NCBI RefSeq assembly: GCF_000306255.2
Contig: NZ_AKWY02000034.1
Location: 496,001 to 560,000 of the forward strand
Direction of reading: 5' to 3'
DNA from: Leptospira noguchii serovar Panama str. CZ214
GTDB taxonomy: Bacteria; Spirochaetota; Leptospiria; Leptospirales; Leptospiraceae
Length of the DNA: 64,000 bases
Position 1 is the first letter of the stretch. The number at the start of each line of letters is the position of its first letter. The notes under the pieces are model-generated. The model searched no databases. It was not told where the DNA came from and saw only the letters and a list, made by a program, of their open reading frames with translations. Of the stretch, positions 45,623 to 59,613 are shown one piece after another. A program made the translations under genes and the position numbers.

Positions 45623-47382
45623 GAAAGTTCCGCCAGTTCTAAAAATATTTCTTCGGATGTTTTGATTTCGGAAAGAAGGTTTTCTGTAAGTGTTTTGATT
45701 TCTTCTTTGGAGTTAGGAGTTTTTAAACTTTGAAAAGAGGAATAGATTTTAATTTTAGGTTCTGTTCCAGAGGGTCTAATTGTAAGTTTTGCGTTTCCTT
45801 CTAAAATGACTTGAATTACGTCCGAAGAAGGGCAACCAGTAAATGCGGACTTGGAAGCGTTTCCTTTTGCGATTTTGGTTTTATAATCGAGAATCCCTAT
45901 AATTTTTCTTTGGTGAATTTTTTTTCCTAACAAATCTAGGGTTCGTAGAGATTCCAAAGATTTACGAATTTTTTCTTTACCGACGCTTCCTTCTAAAGTC
46001 AATGATTTGAGACTTTCTTGAAAAAGACCATATTTGAGATAAATCTCATCCATGTAATTGAAAAGATCTTTTTTTTCTGTAAGAATTTCTAAAAGCAATA
46101 AAGCGGAAGAAAGTGAATCCTTATCTCTTACAAAAGAAACCGGAAGATAACCAAAAGATTCCTCTCCTCCAAATAAAAAGAAATCTGTTTTGCTTTTATC
46201 AATTTTTGCCATTACTTGAGCGATAAACTTAAATCCGGTTAATACGTTTTTATATTTTACTTTGTTCTTTTTAGCAATGTTCTCTTGTAAATCAGTGGTA
46301 ACGATTGTTTTTACTAAAACTGCCTTTTTCTTTTTTTTACCTGCGAAATAAGCTTCGCATAAATAAGCAGCCATGATGGAACCGATCTGATTTCCATTGA
46401 ACAAGACGTATTCTCCGTTTTGGTTTTTGACTCCGATTCCAAGTCTGTCTGCGTCCGGATCAGTTGCAATAAAAGCGTGAGCGTTTTTTTGGATCGCAAA
46501 CTTTTTGGAAAGTTCCATCGCTTCCGCTTCTTCTGGGTTTGGATATTTAACCGTAGGAAATTCTCCGTTTGGATCTTTTTGTTCTGGAACTAAAAATACG
46601 TTTTTATATCCGAAACTATTTAAGAGTTCTTGCATACTTTTTCCACCGGTTCCGTGTAACGGAGAATAAACGATTTTCATTTCTACCCTGTCTTTTGATT
46701 TTAGAGAAGTAGAAATAATTCCAGCTTTAAAAAGTTCTTTTTTGTAAGAAGTAAAACAATCCTTTCCGGCAAATTTTACCATTTTTTTGTAAATTGGATC
46801 TTTTGTAGCAAGAATAGGAATTTGTTTCCAATCGGTAATGGATTCTATTTTAGAAATAATTTTTTGATCATCTGGAGGAACGAGCTGACCTCCATCTGAG
46901 AGATACGCCTTAAAACCGTTATACTCTGGAGGATTGTGAGAGGCAGTAATGACTACACCTCCGCTCGCTTTGTAATAACGGATCGCATAAGAAAGAATAG
47001 GTGTAGGAGTTACTTCTTTAAATAGAATGACTTTGACTCCTAAGTAAGCCGCAATCCCTGCGGTGACTTCCGCAAATTCTTTAGATCTTCTTCTAGAATC
47101 GTAGGCAATTACGATGGAAGCCTTTTTGTTTTTTTTAGAAAGATAACCTACAAATCCAAGTGCAGCCCTACCAACGGTAAATTCGTTCATCCTTCCGATT
47201 CCGTTGCCTAACTTTCCACGTATTCCTCCAGTTCCGAATTCTAGAGGAATGGAAAATGCTTCTACATCCGGACTGGATTCTCCTTTGGAAAATTTTTCAA
47301 GTGCAAGATTTGCTTCTTTACGAACTGAACTTGGAAAAGGTTCCTGAGTCCAAGGATAAATAAAGGATTCTAGATGATTCAT
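45619..47382 (-). CDS. Phosphohexomutase (phosphoglucomutase/phosphomannomutase, PGM2-like)
   Basis: The 587-residue enzyme has the phosphoserine loop [17 protein letters not shown], the metal loop [15 protein letters not shown], the sugar-binding FGGEESFGY and the phosphate-binding [14 protein letters not shown]. The length of nearly 590 and these motifs fit the PGM2-type phosphosugar mutases rather than the shorter bacterial phosphomannomutases. Glucose 1-phosphate/6-phosphate exchange is the probable reaction, and ribose phosphate is an alternative. It is the first gene of the run with argD, leuB and the response regulator. Confidence 0.92.
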
Positions 47383-47486
47383 AAAATTTAAAAGAATTCC
47401 AATTCGATATTTTTAAGAGGATTAAAAATTCATAAAAATTGGCTTTCTTTTGAGGTTCAACCTTAATTTTAGCCGATCTTAGAAGT

Positions 47487-47852
47487 ATGGAATCTTACGA
47501 ATTTGGTCAGGACGAAAACAGAGAATTTTTGAGATTGAGTAGAGTTCTAAAACTTGCGTCATTTTCTTTTTTTAGTCTTTCCGGAGTGGCTTTTTTTTCT
47601 GCGTTTGTTTCTATCGAAACCGTGAAATTGGTTTTGTTTTTAGTTCCAGCAATTTTATTTTTATTGGCTGGGGTTTGGAGTTATAGTTCTGGGATTTCTT
47701 TTCAAAGAATTACAGATACAAAAGGAGAGGATTTGGATTTTTTACAAATTGGTCTCCGTAGTTTAAGGATTCATTTTTGGATTCAGATTTCTTTTGGTTT
47801 TTTTGCAATTCTATTTCTTTTAGTAGGTGCCATTCTTACAATTGTATCTTGA
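47487..47852 (+). CDS. Small membrane protein of unknown function
   Basis: The 121-residue protein has three hydrophobic spans: residues about 25-48, 50-70 and 95-120. There is no recognised domain; the N terminus is acidic and would face the cytoplasm. Its TGA stop shares one base with the ATG of the following aminotransferase gene, so the two are translationally coupled. Confidence 0.7.
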   Translation: MESYEFGQDENREFLRLSRVLKLASFSFFSLSGVAFFSAFVSIETVKLVLFLVPAILFLLAGVWSYSSGISFQRITDTKGEDLDFLQIGLRSLRIHFWIQISFGFFAILFLLVGAILTIVS

Positions 47853-48961
47853 TGGAACCAGGTAAATTTTGGATTGAAGAGAGACTTGAAAAATATAGAA
47901 AGATTGCTCCTTGCAATTTAGGGGAAAGTGGAATTCGAAATATCACGTTAGGCGAATTGCTTTCTAATTTAAATCTTTCCGTTGACGTTTTAAATTCTAT
48001 TTCTTTGGAAGATTCTCCCAATCGAGGAGATTTTACTCTTAGGAGTGAAATCGCAAAACTTTATCCGGGATTAGATGCGGATCGAATTTTAGTTACGACT
48101 GGAACCGGAGAAGCACTTTATATTTTATTTCATATCCTTTGTAAAAAAGATTCTGTTGTTTCTTATTTTTCTCCCGCATTCCAAGCGTTATATGAAATAC
48201 CTAAGGTGATAGGAACTCGCCTAGAGGCGATTTCTTTATTAGAGAATTTAGATAAAAATTCTTCATTATCAGTAAATTTGATCCATCAATTGTTCCAAAA
48301 AGGGAAAGATCTAGTTGTTTTTAATCATCCACACAATCCAAGTGGTTTGTCTCTGGATAGAAATTCAATTGAAATGATCCAACAAGCGGCACATTTACAT
48401 AAGGGTTGGATTCTTTTTGATGAACACTATCGCTTTTTAGATTTTCAAAATGATCTCAGTTGGACTGGCGCTGGACTTACAGAACACACAGTAAGTACTG
48501 GTTCAATTACAAAGTGTTTCGGAGTGATGGGACTTCGAATCGGTTGGATGACCGGGCCCAAAGAACTGATTGAGAAGGCAAGGTCGTTTAAAGATTATCT
48601 AACTCACACAGTTTCGCCAATTTCTGAATTTTTGACTCTTCAAATTTTACAAAATCGAACACGTTTAGTCGGTCCTATTAAAACATCTATTTTAAAGAAT
48701 ATTCTATTTTTTGAAAGTATTTGGAAACAACTTCCCGGTCTTCAACATTTTACAAAACCAGGAGGAGGAATTGTGTCTTTTGTAAAACTAAAAAAGGATA
48801 TCGATTCTTCTCATTATGCGAATCTTTTATTGGATCAATGTGGAGTTTTTGTACTTCCGGGACATGACTTTGAATGTGAAGGATGGATTCGGATCGGTTT
48901 TGGAGAAACGAACGAACGTTTTCAAGCCGGAGTGGAAAGATGGAAAAATTTGCAACTTTAA
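47852..48961 (+). CDS. PLP-dependent aminotransferase, class I/II fold
   Basis: Starting at the ATG at 47852 gives 369 residues beginning MEPGKFWIEERLEKYR; a longer frame from 47777 would only re-read the upstream gene. It has TTGTGEALYILFH, NHPHNPSGLSLD, LFDEHYRFLD, the PLP lysine in GSITKCFGVMGLRIGWMTG and a C-terminal GWIRIGFGE with the carboxylate-binding arginine. The fold is clear, but the substrate is not. Confidence 0.87.
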   Translation: MEPGKFWIEERLEKYRKIAPCNLGESGIRNITLGELLSNLNLSVDVLNSISLEDSPNRGDFTLRSEIAKLYPGLDADRILVTTGTGEALYILFHILCKKDSVVSYFSPAFQALYEIPKVIGTRLEAISLLENLDKNSSLSVNLIHQLFQKGKDLVVFNHPHNPSGLSLDRNSIEMIQQAAHLHKGWILFDEHYRFLDFQNDLSWTGAGLTEHTVSTGSITKCFGVMGLRIGWMTGPKELIEKARSFKDYLTHTVSPISEFLTLQILQNRTRLVGPIKTSILKNILFFESIWKQLPGLQHFTKPGGGIVSFVKLKKDIDSSHYANLLLDQCGVFVLPGHDFECEGWIRIGFGETNERFQAGVERWKNLQL

Positions 48962-49281
48962 ATTTGCGATCCTGTCGGAACAGATTGAAAATTTGTTTTG
49001 CGGTAAAGAATTCTTTTTTTGCATGCGTTCCGTTCTGCCAAAATTACTTTTAAAAACTAAAAATGTGGGAACTCCCACGAAAGTTGAACCACAATAATAA
49101 AGTCTGTTAGAAAGTCGTAAACTCGTTGAAGAGACAAAATTTGTGGGAACTCATACGTTCTGTGGACTGATCAAAACATTGTCGTATGTAACCGAATTTT
49201 TTTCAAGGCAGCCAGCTTAAGTTTAGCTTAATTTTTCGTTCAATCGGCAATCTTAGAAATTCATTCTTAAATGAATTAGAC
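48962..49281. other. Spacer with two members of the short repeat family
   Basis: No gene is visible in 320 bases. GTGGGAACTCCCAC at 49065-49078 is a near-perfect hairpin palindrome, and GTGGGAACT recurs at 49143-49151. Both match the dispersed motif of other spacers. Confidence 0.7.
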
Positions 49282-49683
49282 TTAAGTCGATTGTTTCTGA
49301 TTTGTATCAGGATTTTTAAATTCCCAAAGCCAAGATTGAGTTTGATTTCGTCTGGGTGAATTTGCAGAAAGTGAAAGGAGCCCGGTAATCCATTTCATAA
49401 ATTCCGGTAAAATTTTAGATTTCATCGATTCTCGGACGAGATGAGCAAATTGCGAGGGAACAGTTCCTACAATGATGTAAAGTCGTTCCTGATTTATATT
49501 CGGATTGGGAGGCCAAAAATGAACCGTAAAATTTTCGTTACCAGTAGAATACGTAAGAATGGTTTCTATTTTGATTTCTGCGGAATCGTATGCCGCAATT
49601 AATTCGGACGTTTTCAATAGATAACTAAAACCCTTGGGAATTTTCTCTTTTTGGATTTTTAAAAAATTTGGGACGGAATTCAT
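49282..49683 (-). CDS. Protein of unknown function
   Basis: This 133-residue protein begins MNSVPNFLKIQKEKIPKGFSY. Its middle (TILTYSTGNENFTVHFWPP, RLYIIVGTVPSQF) is beta-rich and it ends in a Gln- and Asn-rich tail. No signal peptide or membrane span is present. Nothing nearby shares its strand, and no family was recognised. Confidence 0.6.
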   Translation of the reverse strand: MNSVPNFLKIQKEKIPKGFSYLLKTSELIAAYDSAEIKIETILTYSTGNENFTVHFWPPNPNINQERLYIIVGTVPSQFAHLVRESMKSKILPEFMKWITGLLSLSANSPRRNQTQSWLWEFKNPDTNQKQST

Positions 49684-49975
49684 ATGCTAAGTTTTTTAAT
49701 CAATTTTAAGAATGTCAAATCTAAAATTTATTTCTAAATTTTAAAACAGTCTATTTTATGTAGTTTTAATATTTTAAATTTTGCACACGAAATAATTTTT
49801 ATAATATTAAAAATATATAATTTATAAAATAACTATTTAAGATTATATTCTAAAAGTTTATTTGAAAAATTTTTTAATTAACGAATCATGGTTTTTAAAA
49901 TTATATTTTATGTCATACTTTAAAAAATTCTTGATGATTTCTTAAGATATATAACATTAAAACTAAATAAATTTA
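49684..49975. other. Very AT-rich divergent spacer
   Basis: The 292 bases are nearly all A and T and separate two divergent unknown genes. No hairpin or repeat family member was found in it. Extreme AT content might mark an insertion boundary or a curved promoter region. Confidence 0.5.
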
Positions 49976-50446
49976 ATGAAAATAGAATATTTTAGGAATC
50001 TCGATGAGTTAATTACTGAACCTATATTTGTCGGCAATGGTATTGTTGATTTTGAAAGCGAGAGAAGGGAGAATATGCTGACAATAAGCATATCTTTTGA
50101 AATTGCTAAAGAGTGCAAAGTATCCGATTTTTTAGTTTTTTTTGAAAGGTTAATCGAGAATAGGAAAAAGCAACTAGAGCTTTACTTCGACAGGCGTATG
50201 ATATTCTACGTTTGGTTTGATGAACAAGCCGCTCAACTTCGATTCAATTGTATTTCAATAGAACACAAAATACCACCTTTTGATGTGGAAATCAAACTGG
50301 TAGAATTAGACGAAATTATTACTGATTTCTTAAATTCGAAATACTTAGAAGGTATACCGTTAGGCGAATGTTCATCGCTAAATTGTGAATCAGAAAAACA
50401 AGAAACAATAGGTTTTATCCTAAAAGTATACTCTAAGCTGTTATGA
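49976..50446 (+). CDS. Orphan protein of unknown function, perhaps acquired
   Basis: This 156-residue soluble protein (MKIEYFRNLDELITEPIF) is acidic, mixed alpha/beta, with WFDEQAAQLRFNCIS and a helical C terminus. Its codon choice, such as repeated AGG and GAG, looks different from neighbouring genes. It stands alone between very AT-rich spacers of 292 and 420 bases. It has the size and style of many small immunity-type proteins, but no toxin gene is adjacent and I do not claim that function. Confidence 0.6.
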   Translation: MKIEYFRNLDELITEPIFVGNGIVDFESERRENMLTISISFEIAKECKVSDFLVFFERLIENRKKQLELYFDRRMIFYVWFDEQAAQLRFNCISIEHKIPPFDVEIKLVELDEIITDFLNSKYLEGIPLGECSSLNCESEKQETIGFILKVYSKLL

Positions 50447-50866
50447 TAATTTTCTTTTTGCGTATCAACTGCGGATATTTACAATGTTAGACACAATACC
50501 TGATTTTTTATTTTAAGACGAGCTAAAAAATTAAGATAATTACAAATGTTTTGTGCTGAATAATTTTTAAGAAAATCTTTATAAAAGGAATTTTAATTTA
50601 TTAATATTTTACGTAGAGCCTTATCTTAGATTTTAAATTTTAGAAGTTTGCTCTCTAAATAAAGCTTAATGTGTTAAAACATTCATACAAAGCTCTTTTG
50701 AAAATAGCCAAAAATGTGGAAAGTTTCACATAGTTTATAAATTAAGAATAAGGGAGTCTCTGTAAAACTTGAAAACAGCGTTCTCAATATCAATAAATCG
50801 CCGTTCAGTAAGAAATTTGTTTTATTGAAGTTTCTATAAATTACAAATTTTAAGCAATTGGTAATT
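50447..50866. other. AT-rich spacer after the orphan gene
   Basis: No gene is visible. A degenerate, roughly palindromic relative of the short repeat (TGTGGAAAGTTTCACA) lies near 50716. The rest is AT-rich with no terminator-like hairpin. Confidence 0.5.
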
Positions 50867-51958
50867 TTAAAATCTTTTTAGAACTCGATTTGCCAAAACA
50901 GTCGGATGATACGTTAAGATTGCTCTTTGAAAAAATAGTCCGTTCAAAAACTTACTTTTTAAATTAAATTTTTTTCCACCTACCTGGGTAAGTTCAGAAT
51001 TAAAAGATTCCTGGGTTTCGGTTTCAATTTTAAATCGAATTTCTTTATTTAAGATTTTAAAAACTTGTTCTTTAGAAGTGCTCTTCCATTGAAATTCACT
51101 TGAAAATAAATTTCTCTCTTTTAACCAAAGTGGAAGATTCTTTTTTTCTAATTTAGAAGGAAAGAATGTACCTAAATAATAGAGTTCTGGATTTTCTAAG
51201 TCTATGTTTTTATCTGAAGTTTCTCTTAGATAACCTAAAGCATAAAGGTCACAAAAGGCTATTTCCGGAGAATACGTTTCTTCATAAAGTTCTTGTTTAG
51301 AAAAAGAAGAGGCTTTTGCAGCTATAAACCTAAGTTTGATTTTTTGAGAACCTCCAAAAGGAATCCAAAAAAGAGGAAGTGACGACTTCCATTTTTCCCA
51401 AGGAAATGTTTCCTCCCAATAAATCAAAGAATGTAGATACAAACGATATGGATTTGGAGACGCAGCGCTTAGTAGATCGAGAGAATTTTGTAAATCGTTT
51501 ATATTTGATTTTTCCTTGGAAAAAATTTTTTTCCAAGGCTTTTTATTCAAAATATGTAATGAACTTTTAAAAAATTTCCAAAATAGATACTTCGCTTGTC
51601 CACGAAAATGAGAACGAAGTTTTTGTCTCATCAGAACCTTTTTTTTTCCTCCTGCAAATGAGGTCGATTCTACTTCCGTATCGGATGCAAAGTAGGCAGG
51701 GATTCCGTTTTTCAAAGGAAGATTGGTTTCATAGAGAAGATGCTGAAATTGTTTTGGATCTACAATTTGTTCTTTAGTAAATTCTTCGTTTAAAATCGGT
51801 TGAAGTTTTCGTTCAATTCGGACCCTTTTACTTTGAAAAAAAGGAAGAACGTTGACATTCCAAATTCGATCCAACCGAAGTTGAAACTTTATAAGAAAAA
51901 TATTGAACATCGAGACAAGTTTGTTTGGCAGTTTTTTAGGAGCGGAAAGATTCTCCAC
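50867..51958 (-). CDS. Basic protein of unknown function
   Basis: The 363-residue protein is rich in lysine and aromatic residues, with no signal peptide. It has a short stretch NPYRLYLHSLIYWEETFPWEKW and a beta-rich middle (LFWIPFGGSQKIKLRFI). I recognise no family. It is divergent from rpmB across an 84-base gap, and its downstream side is a gene-free spacer, so its context gives no clue. Confidence 0.6.
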   Translation of the reverse strand: MENLSAPKKLPNKLVSMFNIFLIKFQLRLDRIWNVNVLPFFQSKRVRIERKLQPILNEEFTKEQIVDPKQFQHLLYETNLPLKNGIPAYFASDTEVESTSFAGGKKKVLMRQKLRSHFRGQAKYLFWKFFKSSLHILNKKPWKKIFSKEKSNINDLQNSLDLLSAASPNPYRLYLHSLIYWEETFPWEKWKSSLPLFWIPFGGSQKIKLRFIAAKASSFSKQELYEETYSPEIAFCDLYALGYLRETSDKNIDLENPELYYLGTFFPSKLEKKNLPLWLKERNLFSSEFQWKSTSKEQVFKILNKEIRFKIETETQESFNSELTQVGGKKFNLKSKFLNGLFFQRAILTYHPTVLANRVLKRF

Positions 51959-52028
51959 TGAAAAAAGAAAAAGTCATTTAAAATTTAGCAGAAATGCCAG
52001 AAAGATTGACAGGTAAAAGAGAACATCA

Positions 52029-52973
<945 letters not shown>

Positions 52974-52979
52974 AATATT

Positions 52980-53402
<423 letters not shown>

Positions 53403-53407
53403 TTTTT

Positions 53408-53860
53408 ATGGCTTCTCGTTTTCCGGTTTCTGTAGAAAAAGAATCTAAACTTCTTGAACTTATGGAAGTTCTTCAAATTAAAGAAACCGAACTGGAAGAA
53501 AGTTTTACAAGAAGCGGTGGTAAGGGTGGACAAAACGTAAATAAGGTTTCAACAGCGGTTCATCTCAAACACAAACCCACTGGAATCGAAGTTAAATGTT
53601 CCCTTTACAGAACTCAAGGTTTAAATCGTTATAAAGCTAGGTCTATTCTCTGTGAAAAAATCCAAGATTTCAATCGTAAGAATTTAGGAATTATAAGTGA
53701 AGATCAAAAGAAATCGATTCGTAATAAACAAAAGGATTCTAAACGAAAGAAAGAAAAGTATTTCAGAAAAGATCAAAATTTTTCTGCTATTTCTTTAGAA
53801 GAGGATGAGAATTTTGAAGTCGAATTGAAAGAAGTTGAAAACGAAGTAGAAAGATACTAA
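53408..53860 (+). CDS. Release-factor-like GGQ protein
   Basis: The 150-residue protein is a single class-I release-factor catalytic domain. RSGGKGGQNVNKVSTAVHL holds the universal GGQ, and RTQGLNRYKARSILCEKI follows as in small rescue factors. A lysine-rich stretch (KQKDSKRKKEKYF) would bind rRNA, and the tail is acidic. It lacks a codon-recognition domain, so it likely frees stalled peptides, as ArfB or the mitochondrial MTRFR group do. The sequence seems nearer to MTRFR than to ArfB, by eye only. Confidence 0.85.
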   Translation: MASRFPVSVEKESKLLELMEVLQIKETELEESFTRSGGKGGQNVNKVSTAVHLKHKPTGIEVKCSLYRTQGLNRYKARSILCEKIQDFNRKNLGIISEDQKKSIRNKQKDSKRKKEKYFRKDQNFSAISLEEDENFEVELKEVENEVERY

Positions 53861-54191
53861 ATGGAGTTGGAGATAGCTGTATTGAGTTTCAATCCATTAT
53901 TGTTGTGGGAACTCATACAAGTTTACGTGTTTAATAAACCATTTTGAAATTGGGGATGTACATATTTTGTGGGAGCTGCTGCATTTTTCGTATTTCTTTT
54001 GAATTTTAATTTATATTCGTTTAAGACTGAATGGAAAGTTAGTTCCCATAAAAATCGTAGTATTGTATGATTTATAGCTTTTAGAATTCTTTTGTTATTA
54101 TAATTTTGTATGAGTTCCCACACTTTTGTAAAACGAAAACTTCTTGTTTTTGTTGATGATCGAAGTAATAACTAAAGCGTCTCGTTTCTTG
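53861..54191. other. Spacer with several short-repeat copies
   Basis: No gene is visible. GTGGGAACT at 53905-53913, a GTGGGAGCT variant near 53972, an AGTTCCCAT variant near 54042 and AGTTCCCAC at 54113-54121 occur in both orientations, so the region may be a decayed element. Confidence 0.65.
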
Positions 54192-54560
<369 letters not shown>

Positions 54561-54704
54561 TTAGGTTTTGGAGCAGACTCAGAGTTGTAGGAACACATTT
54601 TTAAGGATACAAATAGAATCATAAAAAAACGAAATTTTGTAAGAGTTCATACAAAATTTAAAACTTTATAAACTCAGTCTTAATCTATATTAAAAAACTA
54701 CAAT

Positions 54705-56534
<1,830 letters not shown>

Positions 56535-56595
56535 AAAATCTCTAAAATTTAAAACGAAACGTATGTTCCCGGAACCGTATTTGGCGGAGGGGAAC

Positions 56596-59500
56596 ATGAA
56601 ATTCAAATTCGTTTTTGTAGCCTCGTTTCTTTTTTTTGCACTCGATTTTTGCCGTGGAAAAGGAAATTCTGCGTTTTTATTTCCAATTACAAATGCAGGA
56701 GAATTTAAATTTTTCTACGAACCTGAAAACACTTTCAATCAGGAAATTCAAAAAGAAATCATCCTGGAAGAATGGAAAGATCCAAGCGTTAAAATACGTA
56801 CTGCTCCCGGGATCGTATGTCTGTTCGGTGGAGCGGTTTCCGTTTTTGGAATATCTGTTTGTTTTCCGGATAAAAACGGAAACATAGAATTAGAATTACA
56901 GAATATTATAAATTTTTGGAATACCCACCCTGATTCTGGTTTAGAACCAGAATTTTTAGACTTTTCCCCGTATGGACAGGCAAACATAAAAATCCTATTG
57001 AACCGGGATCTTTTAGAAGATGTAGACGAAGATTGGACGGTCCTTTCTAGTTCCAAGGAATTGGATCGGATGTTAAAAAAGGAAAAATTTCCAGAAACAA
57101 ATTGGATCAGCGTTTTTTCAGAAAATTCAATTCTAAGACCTCATTCTACGAATTCTTTTATCGGTTTTAGTGTTTTGGCTACGGAAGGAAAAGTAAGGAT
57201 TCTTTTTTCTTCTCCGGATTTTATAACCTCTACAAATACGTTGGTCCTAGAAATTCCGGGTAACGCGTCTATCCTTACTGATTTTTTTTCTCAGATCCAA
57301 AAACAAAATCTGAATATTATAAATCTATGTAATAAAGATCTTCCCGTTTTAAGCGAAGTTTTTGGCGGAACCGAGTCTTTTGTGGGAAGATTTTTAGAAT
57401 TCTCCAATTCTAAAAAAGAACCGATTTGTTTTCAAGATTTAGAAATAGAAACGGCTTCCGGATCTTATCCCATATTTTCTGGAACTCAATTTATGATTCC
57501 GGGGGAAACAATTCTTAAAACCGAATCCGGAAGTGTTCTTCCTGGTTTAGAGTTGAACTACTTTCCTTGGTTGGATTTAAAGAAAAAAGGGAATTTGATC
57601 TTAAAATCGAAAGAAATTCTGCAAACTTATAAAAATTCTGAAAAAAACTTTTTAGAAGGAGAAAGATACTATTCTTCTAAGAACGATTTTTATTCAACCT
57701 GTTCCGATTTTTTTGCTTCTAATTCTTTAAAAAGATTTTGTATGAATCCTGGTTTTTCATTTTCTAATGAAACCGAAAATCTAAACTCTCAAACTGATTT
57801 AAGATTTTGTAATTTAGATGATTTTCAAATTGAAGAAGTTAATTTTACCGGTTTATTTTTAGATGGAAAATTAAATTTTAAATATAAGTTTATAGATTTA
57901 GAATATTTTGGAAACAATATGTGTAATCCAAATTATTTATCCTTAGAAAGCGGAGAAAAAGAAATTCCAATTTGGCTGGATGCAAAAGTTCTAAAACCTG
58001 GAGAAATTTTTACTTTAGGAAAAAGAGATTTTATCAAAGAAGAAATTTTATTTTCTCAAGGAGACTTAAAGGATTTTGAATATAAAGATGCTATTTTTAT
58101 AAAGGATAGGGTTTCTCAAAAAACGAAAATTCTTTCCAGTGGTTTTTTAGAAATTCCTATTTTAAAAAAAACGGACGGTTCCGTTTTTTCAATTTTGTTT
58201 CGAAACGGGATTAAAATTCCACATCCTAAAATTCATTCCGATTCTTTTCTCTCCGAGATAGTAGATTTTCATTTTATGAACCCAGGAAAAAAAACCGAAG
58301 TTTCAGATTCTTCTTGGAACAAAATCGCGGAAGTTTCAGAAATTTCTTGGATGGGCTCTTATGACGGTAATTCTTCCGTAAGTGCCGATCGGTTTGTGGA
58401 AATAGATTCTGAGTTCGCATCTTCTCAAATTTTAGAAATTGTTTCAGGAACAAAAAGTTATCGTTTTTTAACTTCTTTACAACCGGGGAAAAACGTTTTC
58501 TCCATTGGTAAATTGATTTGTTTTCCTAACGTAGAGACTTGGATTGTTCCAGAATTCAATTTATCGAATATAGGAAAAATTAGACTTATTTCCACGGACG
58601 AAAAAATTTCGAGCGATTGGATCTTTTGGGATTCTATGGGAATCAATTCTACTTCGCAAAAATTGAGAAGATCGACGGTTAAAGTGCAAACCTTGTCCGG
58701 TAAAAACGTCTGGAAAAACAGTGCGCTTTCAGACCCTTTAGAACGTAAATCCAGTTGTGTGGGTACAGAGGCAAGCCCAGGATCTGAAAATAGAACGTTT
58801 CCATTTTTACAAAAAGAATATTCAGAAAACTTAAATTCCATTTTGGATCCTTGGATCAGTTTCAATTTTACTCAGAATCATACTGGGATCATACAAACAT
58901 TTACATATCAACCGAGTTTTTCTTTAACTTTAGACGTTTCTCAATTTTTAAGTTTATGGAGTGAACTATTTATTAGAATTTTAGAATCTACAAATATTCT
59001 AAAAAAATCGATGATCTACTTAATTCCATTGGGAGGAGAGGGACTTATAGGAATTCCAGGTTCGTCCGGAATTTTAATTTCAGGTGTTTATCCAAATCCT
59101 TCCGTAACAACTAACGAATGGTTTTCAATCTGCAACTTAGGCTCGGATTCGGTTGACGTTCGTAGTTTGGAAATTAGAGACAGTTCTTCTTCTGATCGTT
59201 TAGTTGAATATTCTTTCCGTTTTGGAAACAATCCTCCGGTTGGTTGGAACGATTTTAATCCTTCTACGTTCAATTGGTCGTTTGGAGACCGTTTTTTAAA
59301 TTCAGGAGAATGTGGTTATGTTCTTTCTCCTAATTTTAAAAATGAATCCGTTCCGTTTCATTCGACTACGTTTCGTAAAATTTTTACGATCGATAAAACG
59401 AGCACGATCGGGAATGGAATTGGTAAAAACGAAGGGCTGGATCTATTTCAGGAAATCCAAGGAGTTTTATTTCATATTCACAGCTATGGGAATCAGTTTT

Positions 59501-59613
59501 CTCCGTTTCCGTTTGCAATTGACGCGGAAACAGACGATTTGATTCTTCTCAAAGAAAACCGAACCGGGGATTCTATTTCCGATTATGAAATCAAAAAAAA
59601 GGAACGTTTATGA
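56596..59613 (+). CDS. Large exported protein with a C-terminal lamin-tail-like domain
   Basis: The ATG at 56596 follows a strong GGAGG site (56586-56590) by 5 bases, whereas the frame is open from an upstream ATG at 56563 without such a site. The 1005-residue product begins [19 protein letters not shown], a signal peptide with a possible lipid-attachment cysteine. Residues about 827-950 resemble a lamin tail domain: [35 protein letters not shown], though less conserved than usual. The rest is long, beta-rich and unknown, rich in asparagine and serine. It overlaps the next gene by 4 bases (ATGA). Likely a surface or outer-membrane-associated protein. Confidence 0.75.
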   Translation: MKFKFVFVASFLFFALDFCRGKGNSAFLFPITNAGEFKFFYEPENTFNQEIQKEIILEEWKDPSVKIRTAPGIVCLFGGAVSVFGISVCFPDKNGNIELELQNIINFWNTHPDSGLEPEFLDFSPYGQANIKILLNRDLLEDVDEDWTVLSSSKELDRMLKKEKFPETNWISVFSENSILRPHSTNSFIGFSVLATEGKVRILFSSPDFITSTNTLVLEIPGNASILTDFFSQIQKQNLNIINLCNKDLPVLSEVFGGTESFVGRFLEFSNSKKEPICFQDLEIETASGSYPIFSGTQFMIPGETILKTESGSVLPGLELNYFPWLDLKKKGNLILKSKEILQTYKNSEKNFLEGERYYSSKNDFYSTCSDFFASNSLKRFCMNPGFSFSNETENLNSQTDLRFCNLDDFQIEEVNFTGLFLDGKLNFKYKFIDLEYFGNNMCNPNYLSLESGEKEIPIWLDAKVLKPGEIFTLGKRDFIKEEILFSQGDLKDFEYKDAIFIKDRVSQKTKILSSGFLEIPILKKTDGSVFSILFRNGIKIPHPKIHSDSFLSEIVDFHFMNPGKKTEVSDSSWNKIAEVSEISWMGSYDGNSSVSADRFVEIDSEFASSQILEIVSGTKSYRFLTSLQPGKNVFSIGKLICFPNVETWIVPEFNLSNIGKIRLISTDEKISSDWIFWDSMGINSTSQKLRRSTVKVQTLSGKNVWKNSALSDPLERKSSCVGTEASPGSENRTFPFLQKEYSENLNSILDPWISFNFTQNHTGIIQTFTYQPSFSLTLDVSQFLSLWSELFIRILESTNILKKSMIYLIPLGGEGLIGIPGSSGILISGVYPNPSVTTNEWFSICNLGSDSVDVRSLEIRDSSSSDRLVEYSFRFGNNPPVGWNDFNPSTFNWSFGDRFLNSGECGYVLSPNFKNESVPFHSTTFRKIFTIDKTSTIGNGIGKNEGLDLFQEIQGVLFHIHSYGNQFSPFPFAIDAETDDLILLKENRTGDSISDYEIKKKERL

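Noticed and set aside
47777..47851. Longer start of the aminotransferase
   Set aside because: The extra 25 residues re-read the membrane-protein gene; ATG 47852 is coupled to its stop.
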